A DNA stretch of 64,000 nt from Amphritea pacifica. GTDB lineage: Bacteria; Pseudomonadota; Gammaproteobacteria; Pseudomonadales; Balneatricaceae. Positions 16,310-24,854 of this stretch are shown one piece after another (the first letter of the stretch is position 1; each line of letters starts with the position of its first letter). The stretch lies in contig NZ_JAFFZO010000016.1 of assembly GCF_016924145.1 (NCBI RefSeq), positions 44,581-108,580 of the forward strand. The letters run 5' to 3'. The notes below the pieces were generated by a model. The model saw nothing but the letters and a program-made list of their open reading frames with translations. It ran no database searches and was not told the origin of the DNA. The position numbers and the translations under genes were made by a program.

Positions 16310-19039
16310 ATGGACACCTCTTCAGATATCGCATCTGGCCCAGCTGCAGACAGAAAGCAAACAGTCTGGCATACCTGCACCTCCGAACAGATATACAGTC
16401 TCTTAGAAACATCGCCGCAGGGTCTGACCGCTGAACAGGTTAACAAACGCCAGCAACAATACGGAGCTAACCGCCTTCCTGCGCCTCCGCGCAGAAGCGG
16501 CCTGATGCGTTTATTAGCACAGTTCAATAATGTACTCATCTACGTGCTTGTTATCGCGGCCCTGATAACCGCAGCGTTGGGTCATCAGGTCGATTCGGGG
16601 GTTATCGTTGCGGTTGTACTGATCAATGCTCTGGTGGGTTTCTTTCAGGAGGGTAAGGCGGAAAAAGCGATCGATGCCGTCCGCAATATGCTTTCCCAGC
16701 AAGCCGTTGTCATCCGTAACGGACACCGGCAACAGGTTCCAGCTGAACAGCTGGTGCCCGGCGACATCGTTTTTATTCAGTCCGGTGACCGGGTCCCCGC
16801 GGATCTGCATCTGCATAAGCTTAAAGCGCTGAACATCGATGAAGCGCTGCTCACAGGAGAGTCCGTTCCGGTTAGCAAACAGACTGAACCGGTGGCTGCT
16901 GAGGCGGACCTTGGCGACCGGACCAATCTAGCCTTCTCCGGCACCCTCGTCAGCTTTGGACAGGGAACCGGTACCGTAATCGCCACAGGAGCGGATACCG
17001 AAATAGGCAGGATCAGCACACTGCTGGCCGAAGTCTCCACGCTGACCACACCGCTGACTCGCCAACTCGATAGCTTTGCCCGCTGGCTGACGGGCACCAT
17101 CCTGCTGATTGCCATTGCCACCATGATGTTTGGCTACTGGATAAGAGACTATGCGCTGGGAGATATGTTTCTCGCTGCGGTGGGGTTGGCCGTCGCTGCA
17201 ATCCCCGAAGGCTTACCCGCTATCATCACCATCGCTCTGGCGATTGGAGTGCAACGCATGGCCAAACGCCATGCCATTATCCGCCGTCTGCCAGCAGTTG
17301 AGACCCTTGGGTCGGTCTCAGTCATCTGCTCTGATAAAACCGGCACACTGACCCGCAATGAGATGACTGTAACCTCCGTGGTCATGGCTCGCTGCAGTGC
17401 CGATATCAGTGGTGTTGGTTATAACCCTCACGGAACCTTCACCTGCCGCCATCAGGATCTGAATCTGCATAACCTGACTGAATTGCAACTGCTGTGTCAG
17501 GCCAGCGTACTGTGTAATGAAGCACAACTGATACAGAAAGAGGGAGAGTGGCTGATCGAAGGAGATCCGACAGAGGGGGCGCTGCTAGTACTGGGGGCTA
17601 AATCAGGTCTCGATCTGCATGAGCTGCACCAGCAAATGCCTACAGATGACCTGATCCCGTTTGAATCAGAACACCGCTTTATGGCTACCCTGCACCACGA
17701 CCATAAAGGCACAGGCGTGGTCTATATCAAAGGTGCAATCGAAGCGGTTCTGTCCCGTTGCCAATGGCAGCAGGAAGGCGAAATCACTCCCCCCCTGGAC
17801 CAGGCATTCTGGATCGCTCAGCAGGAACTGATCGCCAGTCAGGGTAAGCGAACCCTTGCACTGGCAACGCTTCACCTGCCGGAAGAGCAACGGGTATTGC
17901 ATTTCAGCGATATCAGCAACAACCTGACGCTGCTGGGATTGGTCGGCATTATTGATCCCCCCAGGGATGAGGCGATTGACGCGGTACAGAAGTGCCATCA
18001 GGCAGGTATCAGAGTAAAAATGATCACCGGCGATCATGTTATTACGGCCACTGCGATCGCCATGCAGATGGGGATCACACAATCCCCCAAAGCCCTGACC
18101 GGTCACCAGATCGAGCAGATGACCGACACCCAGCTGGAAGCGGTAGTGGAAGATACCGATGTGTTTGCCCGGGCCAGCCCCGAACATAAGCTGCGTATCG
18201 TCAAATCTCTGCAGGCCAGAGAACATGTTGTCGCGATGACCGGTGATGGTGTTAACGATGCCCCCTCGCTGAAACGGGCCAATGTTGGTACAGCCATGGG
18301 GGTTAAAGGAACAGAAGCGGCCAAGGAGGCATCGGAGATGGTTCTGGCCGATGATAACTTTGCCTCAATCACCTATGCAATCGAAGAGGGGCGTACCGTA
18401 TTCGACAACATCAGTAAATCGATCCTGTTTATTCTGCCAACCAACGGCGGCGAAGCACTGACAGTGCTGGCTGCAATCGCTCTGGGAACCCTGTTACCCG
18501 TTACTCCGGCTCAGATTCTCTGGGTCAATATGATAACGGCAGTCACCCTGGCACTGGCGCTGACGTTTGAACCAACCGAGCCCGATGTTATGCAACGTCC
18601 GCCCCGCAACACCCGCAACGCAATACTCTCGCCTTTTATGATATGGCGAATTGTGTTTGTCTCATTACTGATGGTTAGCGGAACCTTCGGCTTGTTTTTA
18701 TGGGAACGCAGCAACGGTACCGATATTGATACCGCCAGAACCATCGCAGTGAATACTCTGGTAGTGCTGGAAGTATTCTATCTGCTCAACTCCCGCTTTC
18801 TGACCCGTCCGGTACTCAACAGGGATGGGCTTCTGGGCAACCGCTATGCGTTATATGCGATAGTGCTGGTCATGCTGTTTCAACTGATATTTACCTATCT
18901 GCCCATTATGCAGCTGTTTTTCCATACAACACCGATAGATGCAGCCGCCTGGGGTAAGATTTTAGCGGTAGGACTGATACTGTTTATCGCTGTTGAGCTG
19001 GAGAAAACCCTGATTCACCGCGTCAGGGCGGATCAATAA
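16310..19039 (+). CDS. P-type cation-transporting ATPase (type II)
   Basis: 909 aa. N-terminal cation ATPase domain (~20-90), actuator with LLTGESVPV, then AIPEGLPA in helix M4 (the type II ion site), the phosphorylation motif SDKTGTLT with Asp at ~342, TGDGVNDAPSLKRANVGTAMG hinge, and a C-terminal six-helix bundle. The PEGLPA motif and C-terminal domain place it with Ca2+ or Na+/H+-type pumps (PMCA/SERCA/Pma-like bacterial group); the ion cannot be settled from sequence. Monocistronic in appearance. GGGA precedes the ATG. Confidence 0.9.
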   Translation: MDTSSDIASGPAADRKQTVWHTCTSEQIYSLLETSPQGLTAEQVNKRQQQYGANRLPAPPRRSGLMRLLAQFNNVLIYVLVIAALITAALGHQVDSGVIVAVVLINALVGFFQEGKAEKAIDAVRNMLSQQAVVIRNGHRQQVPAEQLVPGDIVFIQSGDRVPADLHLHKLKALNIDEALLTGESVPVSKQTEPVAAEADLGDRTNLAFSGTLVSFGQGTGTVIATGADTEIGRISTLLAEVSTLTTPLTRQLDSFARWLTGTILLIAIATMMFGYWIRDYALGDMFLAAVGLAVAAIPEGLPAIITIALAIGVQRMAKRHAIIRRLPAVETLGSVSVICSDKTGTLTRNEMTVTSVVMARCSADISGVGYNPHGTFTCRHQDLNLHNLTELQLLCQASVLCNEAQLIQKEGEWLIEGDPTEGALLVLGAKSGLDLHELHQQMPTDDLIPFESEHRFMATLHHDHKGTGVVYIKGAIEAVLSRCQWQQEGEITPPLDQAFWIAQQELIASQGKRTLALATLHLPEEQRVLHFSDISNNLTLLGLVGIIDPPRDEAIDAVQKCHQAGIRVKMITGDHVITATAIAMQMGITQSPKALTGHQIEQMTDTQLEAVVEDTDVFARASPEHKLRIVKSLQAREHVVAMTGDGVNDAPSLKRANVGTAMGVKGTEAAKEASEMVLADDNFASITYAIEEGRTVFDNISKSILFILPTNGGEALTVLAAIALGTLLPVTPAQILWVNMITAVTLALALTFEPTEPDVMQRPPRNTRNAILSPFMIWRIVFVSLLMVSGTFGLFLWERSNGTDIDTARTIAVNTLVVLEVFYLLNSRFLTRPVLNRDGLLGNRYALYAIVLVMLFQLIFTYLPIMQLFFHTTPIDAAAWGKILAVGLILFIAVELEKTLIHRVRADQ

Positions 19040-19135
19040 TCAACTTATCACCGCAAAGTGGGGATCTCTTTTGCTATTAGAGCACTTAATAGTGCATAAT
19101 TGATCGTTTATTATACAGGTCAGGGAAAATTCAAT

Positions 19136-19453
19136 ATGATTAAGCGCCAAACCAAATCAGAACTACGTAAGCAATTACAGCAACAAACTCAGGCATTCCT
19201 TAAACAGGGCGGTCAGGTTGCTGAAGTCGCTAGCGGTGCAACAGGTCTGGTGAATGGCTCTTATCGTAATGCCGGCTTTATTCTCAACCCTCAGCGTCAG
19301 GAACGCACCCCTCTGAATGGTGTACTGGCTCAGATTGATGCACGCAAAGCAGAACGCACTCAACGTGCTACCGCGGCACAAAAAACTACCCGGCAGCGCA
19401 AAAAAGTGATCTATGACGATTTCGGTGAACCCCTGCGTATCGTGTTTGAGTGA
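19136..19453 (+). CDS. Small basic protein of unknown function
   Basis: 105 aa from ATG 19136 (AGGGAA upstream); an upstream start at 19100 is unlikely. Basic and polar, no membrane segment. N-terminal helix KSELRKQLQQQTQAFLKQGGQVAEV, then RNAGFILNP, then a coiled Arg/Lys-rich part, ending IYDDFGEPLRIVFE. The FL.QGG.V.EV segment loosely resembles the helix in the small RNA polymerase-binding protein SutA of Pseudomonas (FLARGGKVQEI), but the rest does not; function is not assigned. Confidence 0.7.
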   Translation: MIKRQTKSELRKQLQQQTQAFLKQGGQVAEVASGATGLVNGSYRNAGFILNPQRQERTPLNGVLAQIDARKAERTQRATAAQKTTRQRKKVIYDDFGEPLRIVFE

Positions 19454-19565
19454 GCCCCGAAAGTTCGCGTTGTACCTCCCCCTGGCTTCATTTCCCCCGG
19501 GCTGCCAGACCCGGAGAGGAAGCGATCCCTGTTACAGCACCACAGTGTCATCCTGATAGATAGCG

Positions 19566-20909
19566 TTACAGCGTTAGCCGGAGATTAGCTTCAATCTCGT
19601 CAACCAATCCCGCCGGTACAGCATGTTCAGTTGCCAGCTTGCGCCAGTTTGATACCTGCTCAACAGTTTCATCGATAATCTGATCAATCTTCTGCCGCGA
19701 AAACAGCGGACTGAGCTTTTCCAGAGAATAGAGATCGGCCCGGGTAAAGCCATCCCGTTTACCATTCAGCGACATCCAGTGACTGTTCACCCAGGGGCTG
19801 CCGGGTTTGTAGCTATACGCCAGGTCATACGCGGGAGCCAACTGCCACCGGGATGGCGACAACGGCTGCGAGGGGTCTTCAGGCTGCAGCATAAATGCGA
19901 AGTTTTTAGCATGATCGTCATGGTTGCGGGCAACAATATTAAACACCATTCGCCGCATTAACTGCGTGGCATCACTGGCGGACAGTCTCAACTGTCGCGC
20001 GATCCCAAATAACTCAGCGTAGGAGAAAGACCCCGGTTTTTTATAATCCACATGGGCAATACCGTTGAGTGTCTGTACATGTAACTTGTTATCCCCCTGA
20101 CGATCAAATCGCTGAGTAATGAAGTGCCGCCGGTTGCCCTCGTTGAGTAACTGACAGGGCATCATCCGGATGCCGCAGCCCCCCGCCATCAGGGAATAGA
20201 CATACTCCATTGCACCATAACCCAGCGGGTCGCCGAAGGTCTCCCGGTTCTGATGATGTTCACTGACGCCATCAAACTTCATCAGGTAGTGAGTATACCC
20301 CTCTGGCACCCCGGTCTGCCCGGAGCGTACCTGAGTAAAATCTTCATTAAACGCCAGCACCGCTTTTGGCCGGGCACCGCCTGCACTCATACCTACAGAG
20401 AGCAGCGCAAGCATCGCTTCGCGATTTTCCTGCCCCTCCCGGGAAAGTTCTACCGAAAAATCATGGTGATTGTCGAGAATCTCCTGAGCAATCGCCACCA
20501 GCGATTCGATCTCGACCTGTTGCGATGCATTGAGCTTTTTCAGCCGGGTGGCCGGGGCATATTCGAGCGCACCGATACCCCGTGTACCGGTAAACTGCAA
20601 GCGCTGCAGCGGGGTAATATCGCCAGGCTGCTTACCCTGACTGGACACCCAGGCATTGAGCACCGCATTACCAAAATCATCCGGCAGTGAATCGGCGATC
20701 AGTCCGGGCAACCCTTTAAATGTTGCATATTCCAGCTCGGGAAAACTATAGATACGCCGGGACAGCGGCATTTTAATGGGGGACAGCTCAATACCGCTTT
20801 GAATAAAAGCAGGGCTATACTCAAACGCCCCTACCCCGGTGTCAGTATCAAAACTCACTGCACCAGCCTCCTGGTCATGATAGAGAACCCTGACAACCTG
20901 CATCACCAT
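19566..20909 (-). CDS. hipA: HipA-like serine/threonine kinase toxin
   Basis: 447 aa. N-terminal HipA subdomain (~1-110) with FPELEYATFKGLPGLIADSLPDDFG, followed by the HipA kinase fold with GGARPKAVLAF (ATP-binding loop), HYLMKFDG, RRHFITQRFDR and the catalytic NIVARNHDDHAKNFAFM, then APAYDLAYS (metal-binding Asp). E. coli HipA phosphorylates GltX and induces persistence. All key residues are seen, so an active kinase is likely. It overlaps the antitoxin gene by 7 nt in the usual hipBA order. 447 aa is close to the usual 430-440. Confidence 0.92.
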   Translation of the reverse strand: MVMQVVRVLYHDQEAGAVSFDTDTGVGAFEYSPAFIQSGIELSPIKMPLSRRIYSFPELEYATFKGLPGLIADSLPDDFGNAVLNAWVSSQGKQPGDITPLQRLQFTGTRGIGALEYAPATRLKKLNASQQVEIESLVAIAQEILDNHHDFSVELSREGQENREAMLALLSVGMSAGGARPKAVLAFNEDFTQVRSGQTGVPEGYTHYLMKFDGVSEHHQNRETFGDPLGYGAMEYVYSLMAGGCGIRMMPCQLLNEGNRRHFITQRFDRQGDNKLHVQTLNGIAHVDYKKPGSFSYAELFGIARQLRLSASDATQLMRRMVFNIVARNHDDHAKNFAFMLQPEDPSQPLSPSRWQLAPAYDLAYSYKPGSPWVNSHWMSLNGKRDGFTRADLYSLEKLSPLFSRQKIDQIIDETVEQVSNWRKLATEHAVPAGLVDEIEANLRLTL

Positions 20910-21232
20910 TCAGAGCCCCCCTCAGGCTTAACGCTGGTGCTACCCGATGCCCGCTGCCGTTTTTTACCCTGCAACCGCGCCAGCTGTACCGGCGAGATCG
21001 TTTGTTCAGGCAGAAAACGGTTTAAATGGTCACTCAACCCCAGGGCCTGCATAATGGCGACCAGTGTTTCCAGCTGTACCTTCCCCTTCTCTGCCCCCAT
21101 CACCATTTTGCGGGAAACGCCAGACAACTCAGACACCTGCGTCTGAGTCATATCGGCATTCAGCCGAGCTTGTTTTAACCGCTCTCCCAGAATAACAGCG
21201 ACCGCGGCAGGAGAACCCTCTCTAAGATCCAT
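20903..21232 (-). CDS. hipB: HipB-like XRE antitoxin
   Basis: 109 aa with a helix-turn-helix XRE domain (residues ~15-70: LGERLKQARLNADMTQTQVSELSGVSRKMVMGAEKGKVQLETLVAIMQALGL) and a C-terminal tail rich in Lys/Arg/Ser. It should neutralise HipA and repress the hipBA promoter. Palindromic candidate operators lie just upstream at 21319-21382. Confidence 0.9.
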   Translation of the reverse strand: MDLREGSPAAVAVILGERLKQARLNADMTQTQVSELSGVSRKMVMGAEKGKVQLETLVAIMQALGLSDHLNRFLPEQTISPVQLARLQGKKRQRASGSTSVKPEGGSEW

Positions 21233-21270
21233 AATATCCCCAAATCAGCACTTAAATTGAGATAATCCTG

Positions 21271-21382
21271 TTAAAGTAAGATTTAATAACATTATAGACC
21301 AATCATATCGACACACAATAAAGTAACAAATATTGAACTTTAAATACAAAAATCACAAACAAAGTAACCAATATGTAACTTT
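21271..21382. promoter_or_regulatory. Candidate HipB operators
   Basis: Two inverted-repeat sites with arms AAAGT / ACTTT sit upstream of hipB. Site 1 is TAAAGT (21319-21324) with ACTTTA (21337-21342). Site 2 is AAAGT (21361-21365) with ACTTT (21378-21382). They are 41 bp apart, close to four helical turns, and a lone AAAGTAA half-site lies at 21273. The region is very AT-rich. Confidence 0.55.
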
Positions 21383-21395
21383 ATAAGACATAGAG

Positions 21396-22043
21396 CTATC
21401 GAGAATAACTGAGGATGACGCCTTTGAATGGACTGATCATAAAATCAGGTTGTTGCGGCCGCTCAACTAGCAGGCTGAAACCCGCTTCAGCCATCGCCCT
21501 GCTGAAGCGAGCATGCCGTCCCCGGCCAGGATCGACCAGAATCACCTCTCCCTGAGGCCGGCTGTGCTGACAGATGAAGTCTGCCAGCTGTTGCACATGT
21601 TCATCTTCATAGAGCAGATCACTGCCGATAATCAGATCGAACAGCCCCAGATCGGTCTGCGGATCAGCCCAGCCAGTGCGCACAAAGGGCACCCGGGGAT
21701 CATCATTAAGATCGGTATTGTGCTGCATAAAGCCTTCTGCCTGGGGATGATAATCCGTGGCGGTGATGTCTGCCTGCAGATGATTCAGCAGAACACTGGT
21801 AAGGCCGATACCACACCCCACCTCAAGAATACGCTTATCCCTGAAGTTGGTCTGGAACAGATGGTGAGCAAGCACCTGACCGGATGGCCAGACAATACCA
21901 AACAACGGCCAGCTGGCTGAAGAGATCCCCAGCGCTTCCGCCTGACCATCTTCATCTTCAAACTCCTGATTACTACGCAGGCTGCGCAGATGAATATCAA
22001 CATTGTCAAATTCGTGGGTATCGTAACGGACGCGGACTGCCAT
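21396..22043 (-). CDS. SAM-dependent methyltransferase (Methyltransf_16-like)
   Basis: 215 aa class I methyltransferase. N-terminal WPLFGIVWPSGQVLAHHL precedes the SAM motif ILEVGCGIGLTSVLL (motif I), ITATDYHPQ (motif II) and DLIIGSDLLYED (post-II). The WPSG.VLA.. lead-in and DLLYE motif are typical of the lysine protein methyltransferase-like METTL family 16; the substrate is unknown. Separate from hipBA by about 160 bp holding the hipB operators. Confidence 0.82.
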   Translation of the reverse strand: MAVRVRYDTHEFDNVDIHLRSLRSNQEFEDEDGQAEALGISSASWPLFGIVWPSGQVLAHHLFQTNFRDKRILEVGCGIGLTSVLLNHLQADITATDYHPQAEGFMQHNTDLNDDPRVPFVRTGWADPQTDLGLFDLIIGSDLLYEDEHVQQLADFICQHSRPQGEVILVDPGRGRHARFSRAMAEAGFSLLVERPQQPDFMISPFKGVILSYSR

Positions 22044-22226
22044 ACTGTTTCCTGAAGGATTAAGTGAATAGCAGACGGCTTGATGAAAGATGGGTGGATA
22101 ACAAGGTATATGCTTTTACCTGCCAGATTACAACAGATAGAAGGAAATAGCGAATATAAGCTCAACTAAAACGCACCAGAAATATTGCACTTCCGGTGCA
22201 TTTTTATCAAATGCAGAGAGAAATAC

Positions 22227-23435
22227 TTAGCCCTGTTGCTCTGCCACCTTATCGCAGATATAACCACCAATCGGAATCGCTGAGGTAGCCGCAGGAGAAG
22301 GCGCATTACACACATGCAGCGAACGGGGGCTTTCGGCAAACAGAAAATCATGCACCAGTGAACCATCGTTCATCACCGCCTGGGCGCGAATACCGGCGGG
22401 ATAGGGTTGCAGATCTTCTACTTTCAGTTGCGGACAGTATTTCTGTACCAGCTTCAGATAACCGGGCTTCCATAGCGAATTTTTGGTTTCCACAATACCG
22501 GTACCGATATGGGCTTTGAGCACCCGCCAGAACCCCGGAAAGGTCACCATATCCCAGATATCCCTCAGGCTGATATTGATCTTGCCGTAGCCTTCACGCT
22601 TCCAGCCCTGCACGGCGTTTGGCCCCACGGTCACAGAACCGTCGATCATCCGGGTCAGATGCACTCCCAGGAAAGGCAGATCGGGATCAGGTATCGGATA
22701 GATCAAATGGTTAACAATGGTGTTGTATTTTTCCGGCAACTTGTAATATTCACCCCGGAATGGAATGATCTGAAAGTCGGTTTTGATGCCCAGCATTTTC
22801 GTGGTGCGATCCGCCATCAGACCAGAACAGGTGATCAGAAACTTACCCTTAAAACTCACCTGCTGTCCATTATGAAGTGCCTCTACAGTCACTTCGTCTG
22901 CAGATTCCGACAGACCGGTCACTTTATGATTCAGACGGGCATCGCCCCCCATCGCCACAAAGCGCTCCGCCATCCTGGTGGTCACCTGCTGATAGTTAAC
23001 GATCGCAGTATCTTTCACCAGGATAGCCCCAACACCAACAATATTAGGCTCCCGCTCTTTCAGTTGCCCGGCATCCAGCAGCTCAACATCGATACCGTTG
23101 TCGATACAACGATTATACAATGCCTGCATCCGCTCAGCTTCCAGATCATTCGTGGCAACCAACAGCTTACCGCACTGATTATAAGCAACCCCATTCTCAT
23201 CACAGAACTTCATCGTTGCAGCCACACCGGCTTTGCAGAACTGCGCTTTCAGACTGCCTGGCGCGTAATACACACCCGCATGGATAACACCACTGTTATG
23301 ACCCGTCTGATGTTTAGAATAAACCGACTCCTTTTCCAACAGCAGGATTTTAGCGTCTGGAAAGCGCTGCTGTAACTGCCAGCCTGTCGACATACCGACG
23401 ATACCGCCGCCGATGATAATGTAATCGTATGTCAT
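22227..23435 (-). CDS. lhgO: L-2-hydroxyglutarate dehydrogenase/oxidase
   Basis: 402 aa from the ATG at 23433-23435 (a GTG three codons upstream is possible). FAD enzyme of the DAO family: YIIIGGGIVGMSTGWQLQQ dinucleotide fold, KHQTGHNSGVIHAGVYYAPGS substrate region, and C-terminal GIRAQAVMNDGSLVHDFLF and ICDKVAEQ. It oxidises L-2-hydroxyglutarate to 2-oxoglutarate and passes electrons to the membrane quinone pool. It follows glaH with a 97-nt gap, as in the E. coli csiD-ygaF unit, giving glutarate to L-2-HG to 2-OG. Confidence 0.93.
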   Translation of the reverse strand: MTYDYIIIGGGIVGMSTGWQLQQRFPDAKILLLEKESVYSKHQTGHNSGVIHAGVYYAPGSLKAQFCKAGVAATMKFCDENGVAYNQCGKLLVATNDLEAERMQALYNRCIDNGIDVELLDAGQLKEREPNIVGVGAILVKDTAIVNYQQVTTRMAERFVAMGGDARLNHKVTGLSESADEVTVEALHNGQQVSFKGKFLITCSGLMADRTTKMLGIKTDFQIIPFRGEYYKLPEKYNTIVNHLIYPIPDPDLPFLGVHLTRMIDGSVTVGPNAVQGWKREGYGKINISLRDIWDMVTFPGFWRVLKAHIGTGIVETKNSLWKPGYLKLVQKYCPQLKVEDLQPYPAGIRAQAVMNDGSLVHDFLFAESPRSLHVCNAPSPAATSAIPIGGYICDKVAEQQG

Positions 23436-23487
23436 GCATTTCACCCGTAAACATAGAATCAGTTAAATACGCTTTAAAATAACAGAC

Positions 23488-23513
23488 GGCGGAGCCGATC
23501 AATCGACTCCGCC
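23488..23513 (-). promoter_or_regulatory. Intercistronic hairpin between glaH and lhgO
   Basis: GGCGGAG (23488-23494) pairs with CTCCGCC (23507-23513), a 7-bp GC-rich stem with a 12-nt loop. It is not followed by a strong T-run on the minus strand, so an mRNA-stability or partial-termination role is more likely than full termination. Confidence 0.5.
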
Positions 23514-23532
23514 TTAGTATATCTGCACGGCA

Positions 23533-24483
23533 TTACCTGGTGAAGTGACCCCGCTGACGCAGCAGTTCGCGACTCAGTTGAGGGTGTGCCACAAACTTAT
23601 CACGACCGTGAAGCCAGCAATGGTTCTGTACCACCAGCATCGTGCCAACCGGCAGGCGAACGCGGAAGAAGTTCTCATCCTCTTCCAGAGACTTGCCCAT
23701 CTCATAGAGATAGATACCTTCGGCCATGTTTTGCGGCTCAGCAAACTGATCGATAAACAGCATATGCGGTTTACCATTCTTATCCTCTTCAAAGAAGACT
23801 GGATGCTCAATCTTGGTTGCTACATTCTTAGATTTTGGGGCGCCCCAGACGATATCCTGTTTAGCCAGAGGGTGACGATAGAAACGATCCAGTTCAGCCC
23901 AGTCATCTACGTGAAGCAGCAAAGAATCGCCCCCCTCCATATGCGCCTCACCCAGCTTCTGCATCAGGACAAAGTCAGTACGCTCATCCACATAGGTGCC
24001 ATCATTATGTAGCTCCATACGGCGGTGAGCCTGACGCAGATAACTATCCGAGTTATCATCGTTCAGAACAGTAAAGCGGGCATAATACTTGCCGTACATC
24101 GCGTCATGGTTTGGCATACCGATGAGATGGGAGATTGCAGTCGACAACTTGATCTCAAACTCTGTACGCAGCTCACCCTCTGTCACTTCTGGCTGACCTT
24201 CATACTGCAGCAGGAAAGCCGCGGTATTACGGTCCTGCATCGTTGCATTGAGAAATTTACCCAGAGAGTACCCGGTAATAGCATCCAGCTTGTCTGCGGT
24301 GGCATAACGCAGAAAAGGCTTGTACTCGAGGGCCTGTAGCGGCCACTGCGCTATCGCCTCATCAAATGCGGCAATAGTCTCGGCGCTCAGCGTTACCACC
24401 TGCAATCGTTTATTTGCCGCATAGGGGGCAACGGAAAAACCCTGGGGTTGAGTCGTTTCAACTTCACGCAACAAAGCAGTCAT
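23533..24483 (-). CDS. glaH: Glutarate 2-hydroxylase (CsiD family)
   Basis: 316 aa non-haem Fe(II)/2-oxoglutarate dioxygenase. It hydroxylates glutarate, from lysine breakdown, to L-2-hydroxyglutarate. The iron ligands are visible: HND in MELHNDGTYVDERTDFVLM, and the distal His in QNHCWLHGRDKF. The C-terminal arginine for 2-OG is in the SRELLRQRGHF tail. Length and motifs match CsiD/GlaH. It is the first gene of the unit with lhgO, and the control region with repeats and palindromes lies upstream, divergent from the GntR regulator. No gabD/gabT follow, unlike in E. coli. Confidence 0.93.
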   Translation of the reverse strand: MTALLREVETTQPQGFSVAPYAANKRLQVVTLSAETIAAFDEAIAQWPLQALEYKPFLRYATADKLDAITGYSLGKFLNATMQDRNTAAFLLQYEGQPEVTEGELRTEFEIKLSTAISHLIGMPNHDAMYGKYYARFTVLNDDNSDSYLRQAHRRMELHNDGTYVDERTDFVLMQKLGEAHMEGGDSLLLHVDDWAELDRFYRHPLAKQDIVWGAPKSKNVATKIEHPVFFEEDKNGKPHMLFIDQFAEPQNMAEGIYLYEMGKSLEEDENFFRVRLPVGTMLVVQNHCWLHGRDKFVAHPQLSRELLRQRGHFTR

Positions 24484-24599
24484 CTTTATCTCTCCTAAAG
24501 TGTATTCGTATCGTTTACCAAAGACTCAACAGAATGACAGCTGAGTGCAGGACGTTCTGGTAAGACGTTGTCAATTTTTGTTTTTGTGGCGGATCGTTC

Positions 24600-24660
24600 T
24601 GTCTCAGAATCATGGAATCTCAGGTTCCTTCAATCTCAGGAACATTCAATTTCAGGATCT
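24600..24660. repeat. Four 16-bp tandem repeats upstream of glaH
   Basis: The core AATYTCAGG recurs at 24616-24624, 24632-24640 and 24648-24656 with an exact 16-bp period, and a diverged fourth copy (TGTCTCAGA) starts at 24600. The repeats lie about 120-180 bp upstream of the glaH start. This is an iteron-like array, possibly a protein-binding array; function unknown. Confidence 0.6.
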
Positions 24661-24690
24661 TTGAATCATAAGTTGATCTGGATCACTACC

Positions 24691-24777
24691 AACATCGACG
24701 CAATACAATAATGTCGACATTTTAAATTAACGTCAACATTATATTTTATTGTTTGTCTTAACTAATCAATGTCGATA
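24691..24777. promoter_or_regulatory. Candidate GlaR/CsiR operator cluster
   Basis: A perfect 12-bp palindrome AATGTCGACATT (24710-24721) is flanked by related half-sites AACATCGACG (24691-24700), CGTCAACATT (24731-24740) and AATGTCGAT (24768-24776). They lie between the divergent glaH and GntR genes, where an autoregulated GntR repressor would bind. Confidence 0.55.
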
Positions 24778-24854
24778 AATTAAACTGACCCAGGACAAGC
24801 GACTTAGTTATTTCAATAAATCCTTTAAAAACAGAAAACTAGACCCTTCTAATC

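Noticed and set aside
22188-22208. Small GCAC/GTGC hairpin after lhgO as a terminator
   Set aside because: Stem of 4-5 bp with the T-run on the wrong side for the minus strand.
22509-23375. 288-codon frame opposite lhgO
   Set aside because: Shadow of a clear LhgO gene; no domain and no ribosome site.
24672-24687. CRP site GTTGA-N6-TCACT upstream of glaH
   Set aside because: One half matches well, the other has two mismatches; expected by chance in a 370-bp AT-rich region, though CRP control of csiD is known in E. coli.
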